Positions 24,677 to 32,611 of a DNA stretch of 33,892 nt are shown here, one piece after another. Position 1 is the stretch's first letter. Each line of letters opens with the position of its first letter. The DNA comes from Promethearchaeota archaeon Loki_b32. Its GTDB lineage: Archaea > Asgardarchaeota > Lokiarchaeia > Sigyniarchaeales > SOKP01. Where the stretch lies: positions 1 through 33,892 of the forward strand of contig NJBH01000038.1 in assembly GCA_005223125.1 (NCBI GenBank), read 5' to 3'. A program made the position numbers and the translations under genes. Under the pieces are notes generated by a model. That model did no database searches, had not been told where the DNA came from, and saw nothing but the letters and a program-made list of their open reading frames with translations.

Positions 24677-25125
24677 AATTATATTCTATACGTATTTCAC
24701 CAATATTAAAGGATAAGAGAGTGAAAAAAATGAAATTTTGTAAAAATTCCAATATCTGGGTATTATAATATTGTGTACCTCTATATATAATACATGGTAC
24801 CAACATCAGAAATTCATACTAAGCAACTATCTCAATTTGGCAATTTCTTTTTATTCAATAATTTTTTATATATCTTTGAAACTACTAGGAAATGTTGCAA
24901 AAACTAGTCTATATTTCAATTATTAAAAAATGGAGAAATAATATAATAGAAAATCCAATAGGCTCCTTAAATTTTAAATATATTTTTTTATTAGTAAATT
25001 AGATTAAAAAATAAGAACTTTAGAAACAAGTGAAGATTTCTATAATAAAGGCATAATATGTGAAATTAATATAAATATTTTAAATTATTTTTATTATAAA
25101 AAACATTTTTTAAGAAGATAAGGTA
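24677..25125. other. Intergenic gap with promoters
   Basis: 449 AT-rich bases between divergent genes. TATA-like AATATTTTAAATTATT near 25073-25090 lies 40-50 bases before the TcmP ATG and is its likely promoter. No ORF or RNA gene was seen. Confidence 0.4.
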
Positions 25126-26229
25126 ATGTGTCTCAGCTTAAGCGATGATTTGATAAAAATTCAGCATAAAACAGATGAATTCAAATATGAATTTTTAAGA
25201 AAGTATATTCCTCTGTGGAATTCCATCATATGTGGAAAGAGTAGAAGATATAGAGCAATAGTCGAATCTCATGCAGGAACAGGTTATGTTACTCTTGGAA
25301 ATGAAAAAAAACATGGTTCAAGTCTAATTTTTCTAGAAAAAACGGCTTTAAAGCAAGAAGCGATGGATTTTCATTTTATTGAAATAAATCATAATAATTT
25401 TCGAGAACTTTCATCAAGTATAGACAAAATTATAAAAAAAGGGTTCTATTTTGCTGGGGATACAAAAGGAAAAGATCTTATTGGAGAAATAAAAAATGGC
25501 ATTCCTATTGCTAAAGAAGTTCCAAAATACCCCCCCACCACGAGATTTCCTGATAAAGAACATATTTTTTTATACAATGAAAATTGTGTTAAAGCAATAA
25601 AAAAAGTCTTAAAAAAAGTCGAGGGTAGACCAACTTTTTTTTTTATTGATCCCTGTGGTAAATTGGAATGGGAGCTTATTGAATTCATTATTATGAATAG
25701 ATTACTTGATGAGAATGAAAAGGTTAGATTAGATGAACAAGGAGAATTCTTTCAAGGAACAGAGTTATTTATCAATTTTTCTTGGGAAGCGATATCAAGA
25801 AATAAATCAGTAAAATTTGATGAAGAAAGGAGAAATATATTTTTTCAAGGAATGTATGGAATGAATTTAAATGAAATAAACATTGAATTGGATAATATTG
25901 AAAAGAAATTCAAATCAGAACAAAAAAGATATTATGAATTTCAGCTCTACTTAGAGATCTTTATGAATAAACTAAGAAGATGCTTTAAATTTGTATCTAA
26001 ACTTGATGTACTAGGTATAAAATCAATTAAAAATCCTGTCTATTGCTTAATTTTCTGTACAAATAATAACTCTGCAAAAAATTTATTCTTAAGTATTGAA
26101 GCGGTATTAAATAAGAAGAAAAAGGGCTATCTTGCTATGAAAAAAGTTGTAACAAATAAAAAAGAATTTACAATGGAAAAGTATAAAGAAATAATTGAAG
26201 GACACAGACTTTTAGATGATTTTCTATAA
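25126..26229 (+). CDS. tcmP: Three-Cys-motif partner protein (TcmP-like)
   Basis: 367 residues matching the TcmP family: HKTDEFKYEFLRKYIPLWNS near the N-terminus, RAIVESHAGTGYVT (an SAM-methyltransferase-like glycine loop), HFIEINHNNFREL, and FFFIDPCGKLEWELIEFII as a DPxG-type strand. TcmP proteins are a known but uncharacterised family found beside three-Cys radical-SAM-like proteins. Here the partner (26236-27009) is convergent, with only six bases between the two stops, which supports the pairing. The Rossmann-like features suggest nucleotide or SAM binding; the reaction is unknown. The pair is common in accessory regions, so a role in defence or mobile elements is an inference. Confidence 0.75.
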   Translation: MCLSLSDDLIKIQHKTDEFKYEFLRKYIPLWNSIICGKSRRYRAIVESHAGTGYVTLGNEKKHGSSLIFLEKTALKQEAMDFHFIEINHNNFRELSSSIDKIIKKGFYFAGDTKGKDLIGEIKNGIPIAKEVPKYPPTTRFPDKEHIFLYNENCVKAIKKVLKKVEGRPTFFFIDPCGKLEWELIEFIIMNRLLDENEKVRLDEQGEFFQGTELFINFSWEAISRNKSVKFDEERRNIFFQGMYGMNLNEINIELDNIEKKFKSEQKRYYEFQLYLEIFMNKLRRCFKFVSKLDVLGIKSIKNPVYCLIFCTNNNSAKNLFLSIEAVLNKKKKGYLAMKKVVTNKKEFTMEKYKEIIEGHRLLDDFL

Positions 26230-26235
26230 AAAAAT

Positions 26236-27009
26236 TTAAGAATATAAATAATTATAAACACTATCTTTTATTCTCAAGAAAGAATTAAAATAATCCAAGG
26301 ATTTGTTGAGGATTTTAGTTAAATTCTCTTTAGCTATAATTCCTCTAATAGCATTATAAAAATCCCTATTTTCTTCTTGAATATTAGTGGATTTTATATA
26401 ATTCATTTTGCCAATCCAAATGGATTCAGTTACATAAGGTTTTAACCTTTCAACTAGAACATAAGGATCTTTATCTAAGAATGGCTCAATTGATATACTA
26501 GTTTTAAATCCTTTTTTATAAGCATATTTAAGTGTTTCAAATCGTTCTTCAAAGGAAGGTGCATCTGGCTCCCAAAATTTAAGTCTGTCATTATTATAAG
26601 AAGTAATAGTAAATCGAAATTGAATTAATTCTTTTTTATCTCTAAATCTTTCGCAAATCGTTTTAATACATGCTAATACGGGTTTAGATGTAATTAAAAT
26701 CTCGTTTCCCGCATTAACCAATTTTTCTAGGACAATTAAGCAAGTATTTAGAGTCTCTTCTGTGATATCATGAGAAGTTGGAAACATCACTCTTCCTTTT
26801 CTCTTTCCATATTGTCTCTTAATATTTTTTAAATTAGGCTCCATAATTTTCCATGTCACTTTGGTCTTACGTTTAAATCGAATCGCCATTTTTTTGGCAT
26901 AGCAATAGCGGCAATTATTTGAACATCCATAATATAGATTTATATTACTATCTGCCCATTCTTTTGTACCTTGTGTAATTTTATGAGATTTAACTTTTAG
27001 AGATTTCAT
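26236..27009 (-). CDS. Radical SAM protein, three-Cys partner of TcmP
   Basis: 257 residues with the cluster motif YYGCSNNCRYCYAKKMA: Cys29, Cys33 and Cys36 in CxxxCxxC. The pattern resembles the Gp37/Gp68 and spore-photoproduct-lyase-like radical SAM groups. Further conserved-looking segments are RVMFPTSHDIT, NEILITSKPVLACI, FRFTITSYNNDRLKFWEPDA and FKTSISIEPFLD, consistent with a TIM-barrel that binds a [4Fe-4S] cluster and S-adenosylmethionine. Neighbour of TcmP in a tail-to-tail arrangement. It might act on nucleic acid, as the photoproduct-lyase resemblance hints, but no substrate is known. Confidence 0.75.
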   Translation of the reverse strand: MKSLKVKSHKITQGTKEWADSNINLYYGCSNNCRYCYAKKMAIRFKRKTKVTWKIMEPNLKNIKRQYGKRKGRVMFPTSHDITEETLNTCLIVLEKLVNAGNEILITSKPVLACIKTICERFRDKKELIQFRFTITSYNNDRLKFWEPDAPSFEERFETLKYAYKKGFKTSISIEPFLDKDPYVLVERLKPYVTESIWIGKMNYIKSTNIQEENRDFYNAIRGIIAKENLTKILNKSLDYFNSFLRIKDSVYNYLYS

Positions 27010-27354
27010 AAATATCTTTCAAGTTAGTATATTTAAATAAAAAATAAGTAAGTATTCAAGTTTTTCGTTATGCCTTATAATTCTTATTTTCCTTAAATTC
27101 AATAATAGATGTATTATATAGATTATACTCAATTACATCTTGAATGAAATACGAATTAGTCTCACAAAATCGGTATTATGGAAAAAATATTTTGAATATT
27201 CAAAAATTGACAAGATATCCCTACACCCCATTATTAAAATAGTAAATGAGTATAAAAAAAAATAAAAGAATAATATTTTTTAATTTGTCGTATATTCTTT
27301 ATTAAAATTTTTAATATTTATCAAAAGATATAAAGAAAAAAGGAAAGAAATAAT
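27010..27354. other. Intergenic gap with promoters
   Basis: 345 AT-rich bases between divergent genes. TATA-like TATTTAAATAAAA near 27028-27040 would serve the radical SAM gene on the minus strand. No ORF or RNA gene was seen. Confidence 0.35.
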
Positions 27355-27678
27355 ATGAGTGAAAAAATGAGAAAGAAATATAAACACCATGAAAATGGAA
27401 ATGTGAGAATCGAAATAGAGACACCTGATAAGGGAGGATATTTTTTTGTAAATCATCAAAATTGTCCTGAGAAAGAAAAATCTCGTATGGGACTTGTATT
27501 TACATATATAGATGGTCAATTTCATCAAGGAAAGTACACTGAAGGAGCAAGATTAATTTTAGTTTACCAATGTGCTAATTGTGGTGAACAACAAGTTATA
27601 AAAACCATACTCAGGAATGATATTATTGAAATCGAAGAGGAAATCCTGAATATCAAAACAAGGGAATGGAAAAAGTAA
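27355..27678 (+). CDS. Small zinc-binding hypothetical protein
   Basis: 107 residues with one CxxC pair (YQCANCGEQQVIK) and a lone upstream Cys (HQNCPEKEKS). The body is a set of short strands (VRIEIETPDKGGYFFVN, GARLILVYQC), a fold that could be a zinc ribbon. AGGAAAG is nine bases before the ATG. It lies in a run of three small plus-strand genes between the TcmP pair and the ATPase operon. No family recognised. Confidence 0.55.
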   Translation: MSEKMRKKYKHHENGNVRIEIETPDKGGYFFVNHQNCPEKEKSRMGLVFTYIDGQFHQGKYTEGARLILVYQCANCGEQQVIKTILRNDIIEIEEEILNIKTREWKK

Positions 27679-27751
27679 TAGGAATCCATATTTTATTTGA
27701 TTTAAGGGGTCCCCTTGGAATTAATTCCATTAATAAACTTATATTAGAAAA

Positions 27752-27997
27752 GTGTTAAATCTCAGGGAGATTGAAGGAGATAGCGATGAACAAAGGATTA
27801 ACATTTTTCTTGATCAGTACAATAAGATCAATCAGATTTATAGAGAGATCCTAAAAACAAATTTATTAGAGACAGCCATTAAAAAGTTAGGTAAAAAAAG
27901 AGACATCTCGAGAATATCTCCAGTAAAAACAATAGATTTTCTATTTTGGAGTGCTGGAAAACTGATCAATAAAAATAAGAGTAAAAGTTCATTATAG
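27752..27997 (+). CDS. Hypothetical helical protein
   Basis: 81 residues from GTG at 27752, predicted helical (INIFLDQYNKINQIYREILK, SPVKTIDFLFWSAGKLINK). No Shine-Dalgarno sequence and no family recognised. It lies 73 bases after the preceding small gene. The composition is coding-like, but whether this start is right is unsure. Confidence 0.45.
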   Translation: MLNLREIEGDSDEQRINIFLDQYNKINQIYREILKTNLLETAIKKLGKKRDISRISPVKTIDFLFWSAGKLINKNKSKSSL

Positions 27998-28094
27998 ATA
28001 TAAATCTTAATAAGTATAAGATCTCAAAGCGGCTTTATAGAAAGAATCAATAAGAAAAAATAAATAGAAATTAGAAGGGTGAATTATAATTAAT

Positions 28095-28292
28095 ATGGAA
28101 CCAAAAAAAGTAAATGATATTACAACTAAACTAACTACTAAAATATTGGAATTTATAACAGGACAGGGTTATGAGATTGCCCCCGTTGGGAGTACTAGAA
28201 CTTCAAGTCAATGGAAAATGGGTCAATTTAGAGCCCAAACGAAGGAATTGGGGTTTATTATTACTATTAAACCTGTAGAACCTAGATTATAA
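28095..28292 (+). CDS. Hypothetical 65-residue protein
   Basis: 65 residues from ATG 28095: a helix (NDITTKLTTKILEFITGQGY) then two or three strands (QFRAQTKELGFIITIKPVEP). GGGTG lies 13 bases upstream. An in-frame ATA at 28086 and ATT at 28089 are nearer to it, so the true start may be earlier. No family recognised. The 265 bases up to the ATPase gene show only an AT-rich promoter. Confidence 0.45.
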   Translation: MEPKKVNDITTKLTTKILEFITGQGYEIAPVGSTRTSSQWKMGQFRAQTKELGFIITIKPVEPRL

Positions 28293-28557
28293 GATATAAA
28301 ACTAGTTAAAACGTACTTAAGAGTGTTAGAAGTGCAATAAATATACTGATTACTTTTGAATAACCTCCAATCTTAACTTTAGGTGCATCTTTTAAATGAT
28401 AATTTAACTTAGATTAGCAAAATTTACTTAGATTAACAAATTTGAGGTCCATATTTTTTTATAAAGTCAATTTCATTCATAACAAGATACTATAAAATTA
28501 AATATTAAAGAATCAAATAAATCATAAAACGATTAATCCTTTTGTAGTGCAGATCTT

Positions 28558-30753
28558 TTGAAGCTAAAAAAAAAATATGAAGAATTGAAAGATGATTTAT
28601 TAAATGTTTATAAAGAGACTTCTTCTCGTATATTAAATATCTTAGAGACTCCCGGTTCGACAATAATAAAAGCTACTGACTTGGAAAGTAATGGTAAAGT
28701 ACCTTTAGAGAAGATTCTTATACTTTCTAAGAATATGAGACAAGCTATTGAAAAGTTTAATAAGACTATAAAGAATATAGGCTTTGCTGATACCCCTGAA
28801 ACAGGCTCACTTTTTTATATTGCAGAATATGGAGGATCTAAGACTCAATTTATTGAATTAATAAACAGTATTATCAATGATAATAAAGAGAGAAGTATAG
28901 CACCTTTTAATAGAGTAATTCCAATTGTATTTAATGGTATCATAGATTTATCTGCGACCTACTTAGGAGAACAAATCGAACAACAGACGGCAAAGATTTT
29001 ATCAAGAGAATTGGATCGCCTTGAAAGAGAACGCAAAACACCTTCAGAGATTCGCGCATTTGAGAGTTTCTTAAACCTACTTGTAGAGTTTAGAAAGGTA
29101 AAGAATGCTCCAGAACACTTAGAGAGAATCCATTCTTTATTAACTGATGTTGAGAGAACCAGTCATGGTTCTGTTGGATTGGGTTTAAAGATTTCTAAAA
29201 TTCGAAATGAACTTTCACAACTCCCCTTGATTGATGAAGAGAAATTATTCAATATAGTTTTTGAAATAATGAAGTTTGCTTCACGTTACAATGTAGTTTT
29301 TATCTTCTTCTTTGATGAATGTGATGAATGGTTAGCAAAAGGTGAACAAGAGTCTATTTGGGATCAGAATTTCATAAAAAGGCAATACTTTTTTAGAAAA
29401 CTATATGATTCCATTTCTGAATTAAGGCTCTATCAAATCTATTGTTTTACTCCTAGAATTCATGAAGCTTTGAGAAGTGAAAAAAGTGATAGAGTTCCTG
29501 GTATACATCGATTATCATCTGATTTAACAAAATATATTTCTTCATCCAGTTCACACTCTTTAATTAGAGAAGAAGGCATTTATCAAGCGAATGAAGCAAC
29601 TGAAGCGGTTCTTAAATGGTTAATTCTATTGGAAAAATCTGTTCATTTGGCAGATCCTACGATATTCGACTCGTTTTTAGATAAATTAATAAATAAAATA
29701 GATAATAAATTATCTCGAAGGAAGGCAAATGGGACTATAATAGCTGCTATCAGAGCCTATATACAATTAGCAGAGTATATTAAATATGGTCAGAATCAAT
29801 ACGATTCCGCTATGAAAACACCCGCTCATCAATTGGCTATTGGGAAGATAATCGAGGATACTTTTTCAAGTTACCTGAATTTCTTAAACTTTAGTTTTGA
29901 AAAGAAACATCATGGAGTTGGTGGAGGAAAATCAGTTGATGGCAGGTTCTCTATGGGTGTAAAAGGGAGAGAATTTGATCTCTATGCTGAAATTAAATCT
30001 TTTAATAAACCTGAGTCTTTTGAAAAGGGAAAGGCAGATCAGGTGATTAACTGTGTTCAGAATTTACATCAAAAAGTAATATTCTTCTTGTTCTGTCATG
30101 GCTTGACTAGCGAATTTGTGAAGGATAAATTTTATGGATGGAGGTTCCATGGATTGATATCTTCTGATACAGACTTAGAATTAATTATTCCTATTATTAT
30201 CAACGATCAGACTCTTTTAAATTGTCTTGTTGGCTTTGAGAAAATACCATCTTATCAACTTCCTGAAAAATTTGATAACTTTGATATTCTTGTAAGATTA
30301 TTAGCAAAAGATTTTCATGGTAAATTAATGAATCTGTTTCCTGTTCCTGTAAAAGAACCCGAGATCCCTTTTGAAGCTCCTGAGGTAAAGGAAGCTGAGG
30401 AGGAAGTTCCTTCTTATGATGATACTTATAGGAAATTATTGAGGAAAATGAAGACCTATGATGATACTACAATCAGAACTGCTGTTGATGTGATTACTTC
30501 TTTAGGTACGAATAAAAAAGTGTATACATTTAGAAAAGAACATATTCTAAAAAACAATATATCTTCCTTATTAAAAGATTCATTTGATGATGCTATTGCC
30601 CTCTTGAAAAGAATTAATGTTATTAAAGAATCAACGAGCGGCGTTCACTTCAATTGGGACATATTTGAGAAATCTGATATTAAAACTGATCAGGAAGGAT
30701 TAATGATTGAAATCTTTAAAGAGTTCTTAAAGAAAATTCAAGATTATGAGTGA
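28558..30753 (+). CDS. P-loop ATPase with possible PD-(D/E)xK nuclease domain
   Basis: 731 residues. After an N-terminal helix, AEYGGSKT (89-96) is a deviant Walker A in which Ser replaces the Gly before Lys. Walker B is VVFIFFFDECDEW (246-258, Asp253-Glu254). A sensor-like IYCFTPRIHEALRSE (294-308) follows, so the first half is an AAA/STAND-like ATPase. Residues about 420-515 look like a restriction-type fold: an alpha helix with Glu433, then GREFDLYAEIKSF (Asp474, Glu478, Lys480) and VIFFLFCHGL. The spacing of the motif residues is tight, so nuclease activity is unproven. An acidic linker (595-620) leads to a C-terminal helical, winged-helix-like region. It resembles BREX-type ATPases in plan only. 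TTG start; two genes follow closely. Confidence 0.6.
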   Translation: MKLKKKYEELKDDLLNVYKETSSRILNILETPGSTIIKATDLESNGKVPLEKILILSKNMRQAIEKFNKTIKNIGFADTPETGSLFYIAEYGGSKTQFIELINSIINDNKERSIAPFNRVIPIVFNGIIDLSATYLGEQIEQQTAKILSRELDRLERERKTPSEIRAFESFLNLLVEFRKVKNAPEHLERIHSLLTDVERTSHGSVGLGLKISKIRNELSQLPLIDEEKLFNIVFEIMKFASRYNVVFIFFFDECDEWLAKGEQESIWDQNFIKRQYFFRKLYDSISELRLYQIYCFTPRIHEALRSEKSDRVPGIHRLSSDLTKYISSSSSHSLIREEGIYQANEATEAVLKWLILLEKSVHLADPTIFDSFLDKLINKIDNKLSRRKANGTIIAAIRAYIQLAEYIKYGQNQYDSAMKTPAHQLAIGKIIEDTFSSYLNFLNFSFEKKHHGVGGGKSVDGRFSMGVKGREFDLYAEIKSFNKPESFEKGKADQVINCVQNLHQKVIFFLFCHGLTSEFVKDKFYGWRFHGLISSDTDLELIIPIIINDQTLLNCLVGFEKIPSYQLPEKFDNFDILVRLLAKDFHGKLMNLFPVPVKEPEIPFEAPEVKEAEEEVPSYDDTYRKLLRKMKTYDDTTIRTAVDVITSLGTNKKVYTFRKEHILKNNISSLLKDSFDDAIALLKRINVIKESTSGVHFNWDIFEKSDIKTDQEGLMIEIFKEFLKKIQDYE

Positions 30754-30762
30754 TGATAAAAG

Positions 30763-31353
30763 ATGGCACTTGAATTAAATTCTAGCCGGATTAAATTTGG
30801 AGATCTTTTAACCTTAGTAGATGAAGCTATTAATTCCGGAAAAAGTATACAGATAAAAAGAAATATGATATCTCAGGATAATAATAATATGAAATTTATT
30901 AGGTGGCTCGAAAAGCACAGAATTATTTCGCTTACCCCAATTGGAGTTGAAGCCCCTAAAAAGATATTAATAAAATCACGTAGTAGAAAAGTTGAGATTT
31001 CACTTCAATTAAAAGCATTAAATTTGCCAATAAAAGAGATTGCGAGGGAATTCAATGTAAAAGTAGCTACTGCTCAAGGATATTTAAAAGAATTTGATAG
31101 TATAACTGAAGATTATATAAAGATTTTAAAGTTTATTTTAGATCTGAAAGGCATTACCCTAGATACAAATATCACCGAATTTCCCTCATTTCCCATCAGA
31201 GTTAGTATTGGAATTCTTAAAGGTAAATTACCACAAAATGAATTTGAACAAGTAGTTTCAATTTCAGAACAGAATAGATATATTAAGAAAATAACAGGTC
31301 AGAAATTAGGGACAACTGATCTTTCTATTCTATTACCTAAAAAATCAAAATAG
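30763..31353 (+). CDS. Helix-turn-helix protein of the ATPase operon
   Basis: 196 residues. Residues about 75-112 form an HTH (SRKVEISLQLKALNLPIKEI then AREFNVKVATAQGYLKEFDS), like those of invertases and sigma-factor-type regulators. An N-terminal winged or helical part (about 10-65) and a C-terminal strand-rich end flank it. It begins nine bases after the ATPase stop with GAGTGATG upstream, so translation is likely coupled. It could recruit the ATPase to DNA or regulate the operon. No family recognised. Confidence 0.6.
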   Translation: MALELNSSRIKFGDLLTLVDEAINSGKSIQIKRNMISQDNNNMKFIRWLEKHRIISLTPIGVEAPKKILIKSRSRKVEISLQLKALNLPIKEIAREFNVKVATAQGYLKEFDSITEDYIKILKFILDLKGITLDTNITEFPSFPIRVSIGILKGKLPQNEFEQVVSISEQNRYIKKITGQKLGTTDLSILLPKKSK

Positions 31354-31372
31354 AAAATCAAAGGTGAATTAT

Positions 31373-31771
31373 ATGACAATAACAATTAAGGAAATAATTA
31401 AAAGTGTATTTCATGCCATGAACAGTCAAGGGATTTCTTTATCGGAATCTGATTATATTCTAATTGAAGAGAAAGCGAATAAGATTATTGAAGATCTAAT
31501 GGAGTCGTATGAGAAAGGAGATAATATGTATACAAGATTTTCTGTAACAATTCCTTGTGATATAACACAAGCTTCATTTCGAAACAAAACAGTAAGAGAA
31601 TTTATAAAAGCCATAGATCCTACAGTAGAGATGGAATTTGAGTTAAGTAATAAAGCATTAACTTTAGTGGATAGTTATGATGTTTTTTGTGGGGAGATAA
31701 GTACCTTCCCATGCCATATGACTGTTAGTGAGAAGAAAAGACCTTATTCTTACAATTTTGAAGAAAGCTGA
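31373..31771 (+). CDS. Small third gene of the ATPase operon, unknown
   Basis: 132 residues from the ATG at 31373, six bases after AAGGTG (31361-31366). The upstream GTG at 31364 is part of that Shine-Dalgarno sequence and is not a likely start. An N-terminal helical half (IKEIIKSVFHAMNSQGISLS, DYILIEEKANKIIEDLMESY) precedes a strand-rich half (YTRFSVTIPCDITQASFRNK, VEMEFELSNKALTLVDSY). No family recognised. Nineteen bases after the HTH gene, so the same transcript. Perhaps an inhibitor or specificity subunit. Confidence 0.6.
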   Translation: MTITIKEIIKSVFHAMNSQGISLSESDYILIEEKANKIIEDLMESYEKGDNMYTRFSVTIPCDITQASFRNKTVREFIKAIDPTVEMEFELSNKALTLVDSYDVFCGEISTFPCHMTVSEKKRPYSYNFEES

Positions 31772-31939
31772 CTTGAATAAAATCTGAAAAATTAGATCCA
31801 ATTCTAAATTTGAATATATTTCGTTCGCTTCTCCTCTTCTCTCTATAGAGCTTTTCCCGTATAGTGTATCCCGTGAAAAACTTTGAATGCTGACTTGAAT
31901 TTCAATATCTTTGAATTGGAATGTGAGTATTCTTGGCAT
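31664..31939 (-). CDS. Possible truncated gene, antisense to the operon end
   Basis: 91 residues from ATG 31939. The first 58 (31772-31939) read like real protein: MPRILTFQFKDIEIQVSIQS, then FSRDTLYGKSSIERRGE, with an xRDxLYG motif I associate with short regulatory or modifying proteins but cannot name. The last 36 codons lie antisense to the third operon gene and look like noise. A gene cut when the operon arrived would explain this. Treat as tentative. Confidence 0.35.
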   Translation of the reverse strand: MPRILTFQFKDIEIQVSIQSFSRDTLYGKSSIERRGEANEIYSNLELDLIFQILFKSAFFKIVRIRSFLLTNSHMAWEGTYLPTKNIITIH

Positions 31940-31958
31940 TTCTCATTTCTAATTTTCT

Positions 31959-32090
31959 TTAATCCTTTTCTTTCATTTCTTTTCCACAGCATATGAGAGT
32001 AGGACATTTTGGATCTGCTACAGGCTTTTTGATAACTTTTTCCTCAGCCCCACACATCTCACAAACATATGTTTTGCCTTCAATAACCAT
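31959..32090 (-). CDS. Desulforedoxin-like small protein
   Basis: 43 residues with the Cys pattern CEMCGAEEKV ... KCP ... LICCGKEM. YxCxxCG and CCGxxM are the signature of the desulforedoxin / desulfoferrodoxin N-terminal domain, where four Cys hold one iron. It probably carries electrons in the cytoplasm or defends against oxygen. A perfect GAGGTG lies six bases before the ATG. Too short for most gene callers. Confidence 0.7.
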   Translation of the reverse strand: MVIEGKTYVCEMCGAEEKVIKKPVADPKCPTLICCGKEMKEKD

Positions 32091-32132
32091 TTTATTCACC
32101 TCAGGTTATTTCGCTTTATTAGAAATTTAACT

Positions 32133-32267
32133 TTATTTCTTTTTTTTCCATTCTTGGAATCCTTTAGTTAATTTACCGCAGTGAATTGCGTTTTTTCCAG
32201 TTTCTTCTTTATATTGCTCTTTTAAGGATTCAAGTTTAGGATTTCCTTCTGCTTTTTTTTTTGCCAT
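32133..32267 (-). CDS. 44-residue basic protein
   Basis: ATG at 32267 follows AGGTG by eight bases and opens 44 codons to TAA at 32133-32135. The product is Lys-rich at both ends (MAKKKAEGNP, GFQEWKKKK) with one HCGK. Probably a nucleic-acid or ribosome-bound protein, but no family is recognised. It lies 42 bases upstream of the desulforedoxin-like gene on the same strand and may be co-transcribed with it. Confidence 0.6.
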   Translation of the reverse strand: MAKKKAEGNPKLESLKEQYKEETGKNAIHCGKLTKGFQEWKKKK

Positions 32268-32413
32268 TTTCTAATCACCTATTATTCTTTAATTATTTTA
32301 AAATTATTTTTTTTTCTAATATTAACTTATTTTTGTTAATATTTTAATGATTTTTTTGTTTCCGTATCAGATAAAAAAAAAAATTTATTTTGTCTAGAAG
32401 TGTGAATTCTTTT

Positions 32414-32593
32414 TTAGCGGAATCGCATTTTTATACAACAAACATTCAACCCTAAACATTTTTCATCTTCTGCTTTAATATGATAACATGAGCCTTTAAC
32501 TTCAAAAAAACAATCATTTGAATCTTTAATGATGTATTTCTGAGTGCTCTTTGTGGAATACGATTTACTTATATCTATATCTTTTAGTTCCAT
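32414..32593 (-). CDS. 59-residue Cys-containing protein
   Basis: ATG at 32593 to TAA at 32414-32416 gives 59 residues: two strands (KYIIKDSNDCFFEVKGSCYH) then KAEDEKCLGLNVCCIKMRF. The five Cys and coding-like composition support a small metal-binding protein. The start has little Shine-Dalgarno similarity. It begins 18 bases after the stop of the acyltransferase gene, so the two are likely in one transcript. Confidence 0.5.
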   Translation of the reverse strand: MELKDIDISKSYSTKSTQKYIIKDSNDCFFEVKGSCYHIKAEDEKCLGLNVCCIKMRFR

Positions 32594-32611
32594 TTGAAAG
32601 AATTTAATGCA

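Noticed and set aside
27280-27528. Minus-strand 82-codon frame overlapping the gene at 27355
   Set aside because: Phe/Ile/Ser-rich shadow of the plus-strand zinc protein, which has CxxC and a Shine-Dalgarno sequence.
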